The notes beneath the pieces are model-generated. The model saw nothing but the letters and a program-made list of their open reading frames with translations, did not search any database and was not told the origin of the DNA. Positions 34,171 through 44,353 of a stretch of DNA of 64,000 bases are shown piece by piece. Positions within the stretch are counted from its first letter, which is position 1. Each line of letters starts with the position of its first letter. This DNA comes from Brachionus sp. 'Tiscar' (Eukaryota > Rotifera > Eurotatoria > Ploima > Brachionidae): assembly GCA_006352455.1 (NCBI GenBank), contig VANL01000102.1, positions 1 through 64,000 of the forward strand. Reading direction: 5' to 3'. The position numbers were made by a program, and so were the translations under genes.

Positions 34171-35528
34171 ATGAATGATCTAAAAACAAAAACAACCAAA
34201 GCGACTGTTTTAATATTAATTACCGGTTCGTTATTTCAACTAATAAATCAACCGTTGCCTGACGACTTTGAACAACCATGGAAATATAGACTCATATGCT
34301 TTGGGGCTGAATTATCTAACATATTCGTAATTTAAGAGCTCTAATCTTACAGATTAAATATTTTTTTTTATCAAGGGATATTTTACAGAAAAAATTGGTT
34401 TACTTCATAGAGTTAATGTGACGCGGTTTTCTTATCATATGTCAGTCGGTGCTTTCAACATACGGGATCAAAATGATAATATTAGTATACATGATGAAGT
34501 AATCGAGCACCTTTCAATTAGAGTTTATAGACCAATGAGTCGGACTAAAGTAAAAAATGCAAATGAAACTTTGCCAACTATATTGTTTTATCACGGCGGT
34601 GGTTACTTTGTAGGATCAGCAGGTATAAATTAAATACTAAGATAGAAAAAAAGTAGGTAAAATGATTCTTAAAGATACTCTTGAACCAGTTACTTATTTA
34701 ATGGCAAAATATACTCAATATATAGTGGTCTATATAGACTACCGGTTGATTCCAGAGCATCGGTTTCCAGCTGCTTACCACGATTCACTACAAACAGCTA
34801 TCTATCTGATTAAAAACCATGCCAAATACTCCATCGATTTGGACAACTTGATAATAATGGGCGATTCGGCTGGAGGAAATTTAGCCACTGTAATCGGACA
34901 ACAGTTAATTGCTCAAAATATCATAAAGCCCAAGTTACAAGTTTTAATCTATCCAGTATTACAGTTTTTTGACTTTACTCTACCTTCATATGTTCAAAAT
35001 TTGCCTAAGCGAATTCTTGGCAGCATAAGTTCAGACAACTTTAAGAACTTTATCCATTATTTCACCGGTGTTGAAGTTGATGACTCAATTTTTTTGAATG
35101 GTCATACAACAGCTTATCAAAAAGAAAGTAAATTGGCAAGCTATGTAAACAGGAATTATTTGCCTAAAAAATATTTATCCAAATTTACCCATGTAATTTC
35201 AGTAAATGACACATACGGAAAATATAGTGAATTGAGTGAAATTTTATTGAGCAATAAAGTATCACCTTTATTAGTAGACGATTATTATTTGGATCGAAAT
35301 ACGCCTGATAATACAATTTTATTGACAGCTGGAATCGACATGCTTAGAGATGATGGTTTTATTTATGCAGCAAGGCTAAAAAATTTAGGCAAAAAAATTG
35401 AGCACATGCACTTTGAAAATTTATTTCATGGTATTTTTGGCCTATTGCATGGACCGCTTCAATTTACTAGAGCCAACTATTTAGTCAATAATGTTGCTGA
35501 GCATATAAAAAAAATAGTAAATAACTAA
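34171..35528 (+). CDS. Arylacetamide deacetylase / hormone-sensitive-lipase type hydrolase
   Basis: Exons 34171-34326, 34376-34622 and 34657-35528 join in phase to 424 aa. An N-terminal hydrophobic anchor (VLILITGSLFQLI) suggests a type II ER membrane protein, as in AADAC. Seen: the oxyanion-hole motif HGGGYFVGSA, DYRLIPEHRFPAAYHD, the nucleophile elbow GDSAGGNLA, the acid Asp in TAGIDMLRDDG, and the catalytic His in FHGIFGLLHG. The triad is complete, so the enzyme should hydrolyse small esters or neutral lipids; the substrate is unknown. The second intron is only 34 nt and is required, since reading through it meets a stop. Length matches AADAC (about 400 aa). Confidence 0.92.
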
Positions 35529-36962
35529 AATTATACTAAATTAATTTGTATAGTCAAAGCTTTTTTTTTATTAATGATTAAATTGAAAATTTTTAACATT
35601 TTTAATTTGGTTTTTTTTTTCGATCGCAAAATTTGAATTTGTATTTTATATCACGCTGTAAATTTGTTATGTATATTTTTTTTCAAATATTTTATAAAGA
35701 GATTTCGAGTAAAAATAACAATTACACATTTTGGCAAAGTAAAATTTTAGCTAAAAATTACAGTACAATATTTTACCAATTTTACAAAACTTTACTTCAA
35801 AAACTCTTAATATTTTTTTAATTGCACAATATCAACAAAATTTCTATTAAAATATGCAATAAATTGTCCTATTTTTGCAAAATTTAGAATTTATTTCTAT
35901 AAATCTCTAAAATATTGTTCTTTTTGCATAATCATTTTTGTACAATTAGATAAAAAATATTGTATTTTTAGAATTTATAGTGTAATATTTGAGCTGTAAT
36001 TTCACTTTGACCACTTTTATTAAATCTAAATTAAATAAATTTTTCCAATATTAAATTTGAAATTATTTCAATTTTTTTAACCCTTTGACGCCCAATAAAC
36101 AAACACAATAGCTATGACTTAGAAAAATATCTTTACTTGTAAATAATTTGAAATTAAACAATATAAGCCCAAAAATAAGACAAAAATAAGGGTTGGTCGG
36201 TCAAAAACGTAAAACGTAATCAGCTATTAAAAATCATTTAAAAATAATTTAATTTTAACAAAATAATTAAATTGATTAGAACAAAAAAAAGCTATTTTAA
36301 TTTCACAAGTATTTTGTTTTTTGTTCAAAAATTCTAAATTTTCTTATATTTAATAGTTCAAAAATTCAAACCGATATCACTCAACAAAGTTATGCTTATT
36401 TTTATCACATCAATTATTAAATAATTAATTAAGGTAGTTAAAAAAATTCTGATTCCAGAACAAAATATTGAAATAAAATTGACTAAGATTGCTTTCTGGC
36501 ATATCGATTTGGAAATACGTGAAGCAAGTTACCTAGTGAAATAAAAAAGGCACAATCTAAAAGCTAATAAAAAAATCCAGGCAGTTACTTAAAACTAAAA
36601 TAATTATTTTAAAATAAATTAATTTTATTAGAGCTATGTATTAAAATCATAGAGCTAGCATAGCAAGCAACCTTTCTCTGCAGTTAGTCTGCTGTAGCTT
36701 TTATAATTATCATTATTTTAAAATCAAACCAAATACTTTCTAATTAAAAATTGAATTGCTGATATTCATAAAGCACTAAATCAGGTAACAATCGAAAAAA
36801 GAATAAGAGCATCCATTTTCTCAAATTTATGACCATGAATTAGCCAAAAAAAAGACACCAACCTTTCCCAATTGAATATAATCATATATATTTAATAAGT
36901 TTTAATAGGTTTTTTCGTATTTTTCGACACTTAATTTATTAATTAAAAAATAAAATAAAATA
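35529..36962. other. Intergenic with LINE tail
   Basis: AT-rich. A LINE-like tail at 36655-36720 is the only recognisable element. Confidence 0.4.
36655..36720 (+). repeat. LINE-like 3' tail fragment, second copy
   Basis: CTGCAGTTAGTCTGCTGTAG followed by CTTTTATAATTATCATTATT. It shares 24 of 25 core bases with the inverted copy at 39565-39612 and is related to 8300-8370. Confidence 0.5.
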
Positions 36963-37435
36963 TTATTGGACACTCAAATAATTTCTTTCGCTAGAAATAC
37001 ACATCTCCCATCTTTTTGGCAGCTTTTTGATCTCTCGTTCGTATAAGCTGACTGGTCTTGAGAAGAAATATTGACTCATATCTTTTTTGATTTTTTTCAA
37101 GTCTAAGTAACTTTTTTCCGTGAGGAAGTGCTGCACGGATCGCAAAAAATGGTAATCTGAAGGAGTCAATTCTGGTTAAAAAGCTGGGTGATATAAGATT
37201 TCCCAGTCTTCTCAGTCAGATTCTCTAACGTGTTCAGTGATCGGGTTATGGAAGTTAGTCCACTTTTCATCTCTAGCTACAGCTTGGACGGTTCTCCCAA
37301 CACGTGCTTTGTCATTAAGACAGAAATCGTCAGCTTTGAATCCAAAAAAGCAATTTTGTCAAGTGCGAGCAGTCAGAGCGTTATCTGCATATACCAATTC
37401 CATTTTTCAACTAATTGATTCGATCATTAAATAAG
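36963..37435 (-). pseudogene. Mariner transposase relic
   Basis: The leftward frame from 37169 ends with TPSDYHFLRSVQHFLTEKSY, then DLKKIKKDMSQYF and LPKRWEMCISSERNYLSVQ. This is the C-terminus of mariner (Mos1-type) transposases, with the third catalytic Asp in TPSDYHF. Upstream debris (VEKWNWYMQI, DEKW, WEILYHPAF) covers the earlier catalytic region in several frames. Multiple stops and shifts show a dead copy. Confidence 0.8.
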
Positions 37436-37525
37436 AAAGACTATTTAAATTAAATTTGACAAGTTTATTAAATAAAAATTAAGAATTTGTGCAAATAATT
37501 TAAAAAAATAAAAATAAATTCTAAG

Positions 37526-39520
37526 CTATTTGAATAACTCGGTAAGTTCGTAAGAAAAAAGTGCTATATCTCTCAAATTTATTGTTTGTTTTGTTGATAT
37601 AGATTGATAAAAAAATTGTGGAGCAGTCTTTAAAATTGAATGAAGTTGAAATAAAACTTTACCATTCAAAGGTTCTAGATCTTTTAAGATAGTTTTATTT
37701 AAATTCTTATCATCAAACCAAATTTCTATGTTATAATGAGACCAATCTAGAATGTTTTTATTTTTAGTTGATAGTTTTTCACTTTCATCCGTGTTTTTTT
37801 TTACTAAAATTTTCTCATTAGACTCGTCATTAAACAAATTTTTTATCTCATGAAATATTTTTTCTACACATTCATTATAATCATATTTGGTAAAATTAAC
37901 AAATATTTTTGAGCCTAGAATTATTCCTAGCCATCCATCTGGTTTGTAATTTTGCTGCATTATCAAAGGAATAATTGGTTTATTCAATTGAAAAGCATAT
38001 TCTGCTTCTGCTCTGCAATTAGAGCTTTGTTTGTATTTTTCGGTCATGCACATAAGAACACATTTTGAATCTTCTATTGCTTTTGCCATCGCTTCTAAAC
38101 TCGATCCATGAATGCTTTCAACATCAATCCATACTTTTTGGCCAGCTTTTTCCAAGTCTTTTTTTATTTTCAGACATAAATCTCGACTATCTCTGTTGTA
38201 GCTTATCATAAGGTGTTTAACAACCGATTTTTCTGTAATATTTTTTTCTTTTTCGTTCGAATTCCAATAAAATTCATCTTTAATAATACTATTTGAATCT
38301 TGTTTTATTCTGTTATGTTTAATTAGCCACATTAAACCATCAACACTCTGATTTATTCCCATGTTTAACGAACCAATAAATGATTTTATTTTTTCGACTA
38401 AATCATTACTGCTTTCAACATCTGCCGAAATTTTTCTATCAAAGCAAAGTTGCCATAAAAGTTTTAAGCTTATTTCAACTTCCTTTTCATTTCCATTGAA
38501 TATTATTTTTTTAATTGCATCGTTTATCCTATTTTTGAAATAGATATCTTGCTTAATTGAATCATTGATAGCAAGTGAATACAAGGCTTGAATTAATTCT
38601 GTTAAGCACCATAGTATGCCATCTGCAGAAACAGATATAATCTTATGATAAACAATATCATCATCTAGTTGAATTTCAGTTCGCATAATTTTCTCTGGAT
38701 CATCATACTGAAGTGCACATTTAATAATTGTTTTTGTCAAAAATTCAACCACTTCTTGAATTTCGGTCATATTCTCTATTTCTTCATCGTCCGCTAATAA
38801 TGCTATAGTTACATAGCAAGTATTTTTCAACTTTTTTAATGATTTAATTTTATAAGAAAAATCTATTAATCGGTTCACAGCATCAGCATTCCTCCATAAA
38901 TCCATATACTTGGTGCTTATCTTTGCCAAATTGTGAAGACTACCTATAATATATTTAGAAAATTGTTCAAAACTTTTGAAAATTGATGATTTGCATTCAA
39001 TTTTTTTGGACAATATTCCAGTTAAATTTTCATTTGTCAGAATATCAATTAAATGTTGTACACCGTTTATCTCATGAACTCGATTACCAAATTTTATAGA
39101 TTGATTTGTTAAAGATAGAAGAATTTTGGCTATACTTTTTATTTTTTTTGAATTTTTAAAACTAGAAATTGGAGCAGAGATAATTTTGATATTATATTCG
39201 AGTGAAAATGATAAATTTTTAATTAAAAAATTTTCAAATGAATATTTCAAAGCCAATTCTGCGAAAATTTTTCTGTTTTGTAAATTGTAGCTCTCAGATT
39301 CCAAATAATTTAAATATTTATCACATGATTCAGTGTTAAAAAAAATTTCTGGCTCTGTCAACGCAGATAATTTCTGGAAAGAAATTTCAGCATCTATTTC
39401 TTTGTTATTTAGTTCAAATGTAGATTTTTTTAAATCATTCGAATTGGAATTATTTTCAGATTTTTCATTTGCTTTTTCCTCTTTTGGTTCAAAATCTGCC
39501 TCTTCACATGAAAAAAACAT
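37526..39520 (-). CDS. ARM-like/TIR/SAM-like protein (TIR-3)
   Basis: An intronless gene of 664 aa from ATG 39520. An acidic, Ser/Asn/Lys-rich leader (residues 1-45) is followed by armadillo-like helices (residues about 50-410; ILWCLTELIQALYSLAINDS, ISLKLLWQLCFDRKIS). The TIR domain spans about 433-555: HLMISYNRDSRDLCLKIKKD, GQKVWIDVESIHGSSLEAM with Glu476 at the SARM1-like catalytic position, SSNCRAEAEYAFQLNKP and LGIILGSKIFVNF. A C-terminal SAM-like module follows (ILDWSHYNIEIWF, GKVLFQLHSILKTAPQFFYQ). Bases 37877-38209 are identical to 42145-42477 in TIR-4. The introns that split the TIR domain in TIR-1 are absent. Confidence 0.88.
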   Translation of the reverse strand: MFFSCEEADFEPKEEKANEKSENNSNSNDLKKSTFELNNKEIDAEISFQKLSALTEPEIFFNTESCDKYLNYLESESYNLQNRKIFAELALKYSFENFLIKNLSFSLEYNIKIISAPISSFKNSKKIKSIAKILLSLTNQSIKFGNRVHEINGVQHLIDILTNENLTGILSKKIECKSSIFKSFEQFSKYIIGSLHNLAKISTKYMDLWRNADAVNRLIDFSYKIKSLKKLKNTCYVTIALLADDEEIENMTEIQEVVEFLTKTIIKCALQYDDPEKIMRTEIQLDDDIVYHKIISVSADGILWCLTELIQALYSLAINDSIKQDIYFKNRINDAIKKIIFNGNEKEVEISLKLLWQLCFDRKISADVESSNDLVEKIKSFIGSLNMGINQSVDGLMWLIKHNRIKQDSNSIIKDEFYWNSNEKEKNITEKSVVKHLMISYNRDSRDLCLKIKKDLEKAGQKVWIDVESIHGSSLEAMAKAIEDSKCVLMCMTEKYKQSSNCRAEAEYAFQLNKPIIPLIMQQNYKPDGWLGIILGSKIFVNFTKYDYNECVEKIFHEIKNLFNDESNEKILVKKNTDESEKLSTKNKNILDWSHYNIEIWFDDKNLNKTILKDLEPLNGKVLFQLHSILKTAPQFFYQSISTKQTINLRDIALFSYELTELFK

Positions 39521-39564
39521 CTTAAAATCATGAAAAATATCTAAATGATTAAATAAATTTATAA

Positions 39565-39612
39565 TAATTAAAATAAAAGCTACAGCGGACTAACTGCGAA
39601 GCAATTTAAAAT
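39565..39612 (-). repeat. LINE-like 3' tail fragment, inverted copy
   Basis: Reads on the minus strand as TTCGCAGTTAGTCCGCTGTA followed by GCTTTTATTTTAATTATTAT. It is the same core as at 36655-36720, located 45 bp upstream of the TIR-3 start. Confidence 0.5.
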
Positions 39613-39641
39613 GTTGATACTTTTAGATTATTTAAGCTTTT

Positions 39642-39655
39642 TCTTCCATAGCAAC
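39642..39655 (+). promoter_or_regulatory. X-box-like motif upstream of TIR-3
   Basis: TCTTCCATAGCAAC, about 122 bp before the TIR-3 ATG. It fits CCATRGNAAC of the RFX X-box exactly in its right part. Evidence is by eye only. Confidence 0.25.
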
Positions 39656-39959
39656 CATTAATGCATCAATTTAAGACTGAAACAAATTTTTAATTTTTTT
39701 TTGAATAAAGATTTATGATGAAAAAAAAATTTCGATTTATTTTTTTAGTAATTTGATGTCAAAACAGAAAATTGTACTCATCAAATAAATCAAATTAAAT
39801 CATCATATAATAATATTGATATTATTGAATTATATATATATTTTTTTACTATATTAAAATGCCCGAAAGAGGTTTTTAAACCCCCTGTATATTATGAAGT
39901 ATTATTAACCCAAAAAAATGGTAACTTTCTAAAAATATTAAAAATAATTCTAGTAGTTG

Positions 39960-41475
39960 TTATAGAAGTAGTAGCAAATACTGCGACTCTATCGGATTGA
40001 GCTTCTTCGAAGCAATGACAGTAAATTAGATTGTTTCTTTAGCCATTTTTAAAGGTTAATTTTGAAGTTATAAATTGGTTCAAAATTGACGATGTACTGA
40101 GAAAGACTATTCCAAACATTAACGTTTAATAACTACTCGGTTTGTTAAGAAATGATATCGTTGCATATACATTTATATCTTCTATAGTTGTGAGGCTGAT
40201 TTCGAGAAAAATTAATACCATTATAAAAATTGATAGTTTTAAATTTTCTAATAATTTTGAATAGTTGGATCAAGTCCCCTTTCATCAGTCTTATTTTGAA
40301 ATAAGTTGTTAAACATTTCCAGTCTTTTCAGTGTATCAATGTTAAAATTTCTAAAACTCTCAGCAATATATCCAAAATACGGTTCCCACCACTGGTGCAA
40401 TATTTTACTTGGTTAGTCCACTTCAAGTCATTTTGAACACCTAGATCTTTTTCAAAATTGTTTTTAGATAAATTCTTAGTGCCGTATATACTAAATTTTG
40501 TAAAATTAAACAAAGGATTTTTAAGCCAACTTGTATTACACCGCATTTAAATCCAAAGACCAAGGAAGTGACTTACTCGAAATAACGTCTATATCTTTTT
40601 GAAGTACAAGATTGTCTTGTAAACTCTTAATTACAGACAAGACTTATTATCATCGGCATATTTCTCACATTTATTAACAAACAAGTCGAAAGGTCATATA
40701 TAAATATTAAAAATAAAAGTGATCCCAATACTGAACTACTGATTAAATCCAACCAATTTCAACATTTGTTTAAATTTGTTGAACATGATTTTTTTGGCAG
40801 ATAATAGATTATGTTTTAAAATAAAGGCCAACATATGATCTTTAATCAAACTCTCGAGAAGCATATACTACTTGTAAGAAAAACGGGGCACAAATTGTTT
40901 GCATTAAGTCTTAAAAAGGGGGGTATAATTTTCCATTTTCCAAATTAAAGGAAATTTCCGCTGTGAAAGAGATAATCGAAACAATAATGTAATTGGGCCC
41001 ACTAGTCCTAAAGGTGCTTTTTTAAAAATAATATTCCTAACAAGATCTTGGCCAAATGTCTTGTTCACATTCAGTAAGGTCAACTTCTTTAAAACTATTT
41101 CACTGTTTGCAATACGATCAAAATCGTTAGGACAAGTAAAATCACTGACTCAATCAATAGCTGAAAAAGGTTTAGATTCATCATCAATCGTAAACACTGA
41201 TTGAAAATATCTATTTTAGCCATCTACAATTTTACTAGGATCATTTCTGACTAGATCATTTTCATCTTTAATTCCCTTAATTACAGAACTGCTTCTATTC
41301 TTATAGTTGACATAGTTTTAAGTTTTGGATGTGATTTTGTGAGCTTGGCTAATTTCGTTTCATAAGCTCGTAGAGCTAGTGGCCCAAGCAGCTTCTGTTT
41401 TAGCTTTACAAAAATAAGATAGTTATCGATTACCCATCCACTCATTTTGTATATTAATAATCTGATTAACAAAGA
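39960..41475 (-). mobile_element. Degenerate CR1/Jockey-like LINE between TIR-3 and TIR-4
   Basis: Reading leftward. Bases 41472-41281 give the linker before RT (LKQKLLGPLALRAYETKLAK). Next come IKDENDLVRNDPSKIVDG and RYFQSVFTIDDES, then FGQDLVRNIIFKKAPLGLVG and KFPLIWKMENYTPLFK (RT fingers). Bases 40546-40328 give FEKDLGVQNDLKWTNQV and NRILDILLR (RT connection region). The end has KRLEMFNNLFQNKTDERGL. The YADD-box region is not recognisable and many stops are present. The tail near 39960-40020 has TCGCAGTATTTGCTACT, related to the dispersed tails elsewhere. Confidence 0.7.
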
Positions 41476-41796
41476 ATTTGAATAAAATTTTGACAGCTTA
41501 CAAATTTATTTAAAATTTTTTGATAAGATTTTTCATTTGTATTTATTCTCTAATTCCCGATTATTCCGATTGGGTTTTTGTATTCCTATAAATTCATTTT
41601 TCTTTTAAATTCTTAATTACTGCTACAATAAATAAATTAAATTTTCTATTTATAATTTAGTGAAAAATTTTGCCTTAATAATCAGTAATTTACCAATTCG
41701 TAAATAACAAACAAAAAATTAATTTGCTAAATATCAATTTTTATTAATATATCAATTATTTATTTTCTAAATCATAATTAAAAAAATTGAAAACTA

Positions 41797-43689
41797 CTAA
41801 TTATTGAATAAATCTTTTAATTCATTAGAAAAAAAAAGTACATCTCTAGTAGGTATACTTCCTTTAGAGCTAATGGATGTGTAAAAAAATTCTGGAGCAT
41901 TTAAAAGCATTTCGTGAAGTTGTTTAAGATTTTTTCCATCAGATGGAAGAATATTTTCAATGATAATTTGATTGAATTTTTTTTCTTTAAACCAGCTTTC
42001 TACTTGTTTTTCATCCCACTCTTGAATTGAAGTTTTATTTGATTGAAATGGAACAGCCATTAGACCAGGTCTTTGGAGCGCAACCGCCGTCTTTGGTCTA
42101 AATAATTTTTCTATTTCATGATTAACTCTTTTTAAGCATTCATCATAATCATATTTGGTAAAATTAACAAATATTTTTGAGCCTAGAATTATTCCTAGCC
42201 ATCCATCTGGTTTGTAATTTTGCTGCATTATCAAAGGAATAATTGGTTTATTCAATTGAAAAGCATATTCTGCTTCTGCTCTGCAATTAGAGCTTTGTTT
42301 GTATTTTTCGGTCATGCACATAAGAACACATTTTGAATCTTCTATTGCTTTTGCCATCGCTTCTAAACTCGATCCATGAATGCTTTCAACATCAATCCAT
42401 ACTTTTTGGCCAGCTTTTTCCAAGTCTTTTTTTATTTTCAGACATAAATCTCGACTATCTCTGTTGTAGCTTATCATTATGTGCTTTCCATTTACAAATA
42501 AATCTTGCTTTTTTGTATCAGTTTTTCCCAATTTTTCAGCATCACTCTGATTAAATATATGCTTTTTTTTTACAACCCAAACACATCCAGTTGAATTTTT
42601 CTGAAGGCTTTGAGAGCATTTTGAATTAGTCGAGAATGTTTGAATCGATTTTAATAATTCTTTATCGTTTTGTACATCTTGGGCAATTTTTTCATTAAAA
42701 CACAGTTGCCACAGCAACTTTACAGCATAGCTTATTTCAGTTTGATTTCCATTAAAAATTATTTTTCTTAAGCCTATTCTCATTTGATATTCAAAATAAA
42801 TACTTTCCTTTATTGAATCATTAACTGCTGAAGAGTAAAGGGCCTCGAGTAAATCAACCAAATTCCATGTCGAGCTCCCTATAGAAATTTTGCTTACCTC
42901 ATCAGCTTTTTCAGTTTCATAAAGTTGAATTTTAGTCCGAACTATATTCTCTCTATTTTCCAAAATAACACCTATTCTGTTTATAATTGAAATTATACCA
43001 GGAAGAATACGTTTGAGATTAGGAAATCTTGATATCTCCTCCTCTTCTGATATTTTTGCTAAAATAATGTAACATGATAATTGAGATTCCTGGATGTCTG
43101 TAAGTTCACCAGATAGGTTAAGTATAACTGATGTGCTGTTTTCTTTTTTCCATTCATCTTTAAAATTTGAATACGATCTGGACAAATTAACCAACGAACT
43201 CAAAATTCCTTGAACTAACTTTTTTACTTCAAAACATGATATATTGGAATTGGCAAGACTTTTGTATTTTGATATTAACACTTTATCATTTAAATATTTG
43301 AAAAGAGTCTCAAGTCCATCAGATTGATAAAAATCGGTGCAAAAATTAGCTGAATAATAGGAAAAAGTTTGAATGATCGAAACAAGCATGCCTGCCGAGT
43401 TGTAAATTTTTTTTTCACTTTCTGCACAAGATTTGCTAGATTTAAGACTTTCATGGCAAGAATTGAGACCAGAAATTATACTTTTGGTGAATTTTAGATC
43501 ACATGCCAAATTGATGAATTCAAATTTGTCAAAATTTTGCAAGTTATTTGTAAACAATTTTTTGGTTATTTGTATGTAATCTTTATCAATAAACAAATCA
43601 ATAAAATCTTTTCTAGTCGATAAGAAGTCAAATTTTCGCATAAACGATTCTGTAAAGCTGTCTAGGCTTACTTTCATGTCTGGCTTCAT
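41797..43689 (-). CDS. ARM-like/TIR/SAM-like protein (TIR-4)
   Basis: An intronless gene of 630 aa from ATG 43689. N-terminal armadillo-like helices (WNLVDLLEALYSSAVNDS, YAVKLLWQLCFNEKIA) are followed by the TIR domain at about residues 402-525 (HIMISYNRDSRDLCLKIKKD, VWIDVESIHGSSLEAM with Glu443, NCRAEAEYAFQLNKPIIPL). The SAM-like module at the end reads IQEWDEKQVESWFKEK, GKNLKQLHEMLLNAPEFFYT. The protein is clearly paralogous to TIR-3, but the two differ at most positions outside the TIR domain, while the 333-bp TIR core is identical in DNA. The pair is in direct orientation 4.27 kb apart. Confidence 0.88.
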   Translation of the reverse strand: MKPDMKVSLDSFTESFMRKFDFLSTRKDFIDLFIDKDYIQITKKLFTNNLQNFDKFEFINLACDLKFTKSIISGLNSCHESLKSSKSCAESEKKIYNSAGMLVSIIQTFSYYSANFCTDFYQSDGLETLFKYLNDKVLISKYKSLANSNISCFEVKKLVQGILSSLVNLSRSYSNFKDEWKKENSTSVILNLSGELTDIQESQLSCYIILAKISEEEEISRFPNLKRILPGIISIINRIGVILENRENIVRTKIQLYETEKADEVSKISIGSSTWNLVDLLEALYSSAVNDSIKESIYFEYQMRIGLRKIIFNGNQTEISYAVKLLWQLCFNEKIAQDVQNDKELLKSIQTFSTNSKCSQSLQKNSTGCVWVVKKKHIFNQSDAEKLGKTDTKKQDLFVNGKHIMISYNRDSRDLCLKIKKDLEKAGQKVWIDVESIHGSSLEAMAKAIEDSKCVLMCMTEKYKQSSNCRAEAEYAFQLNKPIIPLIMQQNYKPDGWLGIILGSKIFVNFTKYDYDECLKRVNHEIEKLFRPKTAVALQRPGLMAVPFQSNKTSIQEWDEKQVESWFKEKKFNQIIIENILPSDGKNLKQLHEMLLNAPEFFYTSISSKGSIPTRDVLFFSNELKDLFNN

Positions 43690-43746
43690 TTTTTAAATGA
43701 GAATTTAGCAAAATTTAAAATATCATAGTTTAAGTTATTTCTGGAA

Positions 43747-43760
43747 ACCACCATGGAAAC
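43747..43760 (+). promoter_or_regulatory. X-box-like motif upstream of TIR-4
   Basis: ACCACCATGGAAAC, 58 bp before the TIR-4 ATG. It fits RYYNYYATRRNRAC at all positions. Evidence is by eye only. Confidence 0.25.
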
Positions 43761-44353
43761 TATTATGTTGCATTGAAAATGAACACCTTTTAAAAATCTG
43801 GGGGATTTAATAAAATGATGAAACCTTTTGTTCTTATTTTAAAAAATATAAAAATAAAATTTAAAAATAATTAAATCTATTAAAGAAAATAATTTTTAAA
43901 TTCATAATTTTAATTTAATCAAGGATTCGTTTTAATAAAATTCGCAAAAAAAATCAACCCTAAAAATAACAGCTCACTCTTAAAAATTTTAATTAAAATT
44001 CTTGAACTAAACTTTTAAAGCTATAACTGTTTTTTATATTTATTGTGTATTTAAAAGAATAATAAAAATTTCTAATTTGTTTTATATTCAAATATTTTTT
44101 TTAAAATAAATTAAAAGGTTTAGTTTTTAATAACTACAATACACCTTTTTATAAAAATTTTTAAAAGATTTCAAGTAATTTTTAAAAAGATTTAGTGATT
44201 TGCAAAAATTTATCATTAGCCTTAAAAATTTTTACGGAAATTTTAGATTTTAAGATGATATTTTTTGTTTAAGTAGAATAATTTTTTCTAGAATAAATAA
44301 TTTTCAATCACAATTAAAATTTTTGTTAATATCTGTATCTTTCAACTTAATAG
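43761..44353. other. Intergenic AT-rich stretch
   Basis: No supported gene. It might hide 5' exons of the orphan exon pair that follows. Confidence 0.35.

Noticed and set aside
35633..35821. 62-codon ORF after the hydrolase gene
   Set aside because: Low-complexity Phe/Lys/Tyr content typical of chance ORFs here.
37526..43689. TIR-3 and TIR-4 as processed retrocopies of TIR-1
   Set aside because: No poly(A) remnant or target duplication seen, and their protein sequences outside the TIR core are too diverged to tell; kept only as one option.
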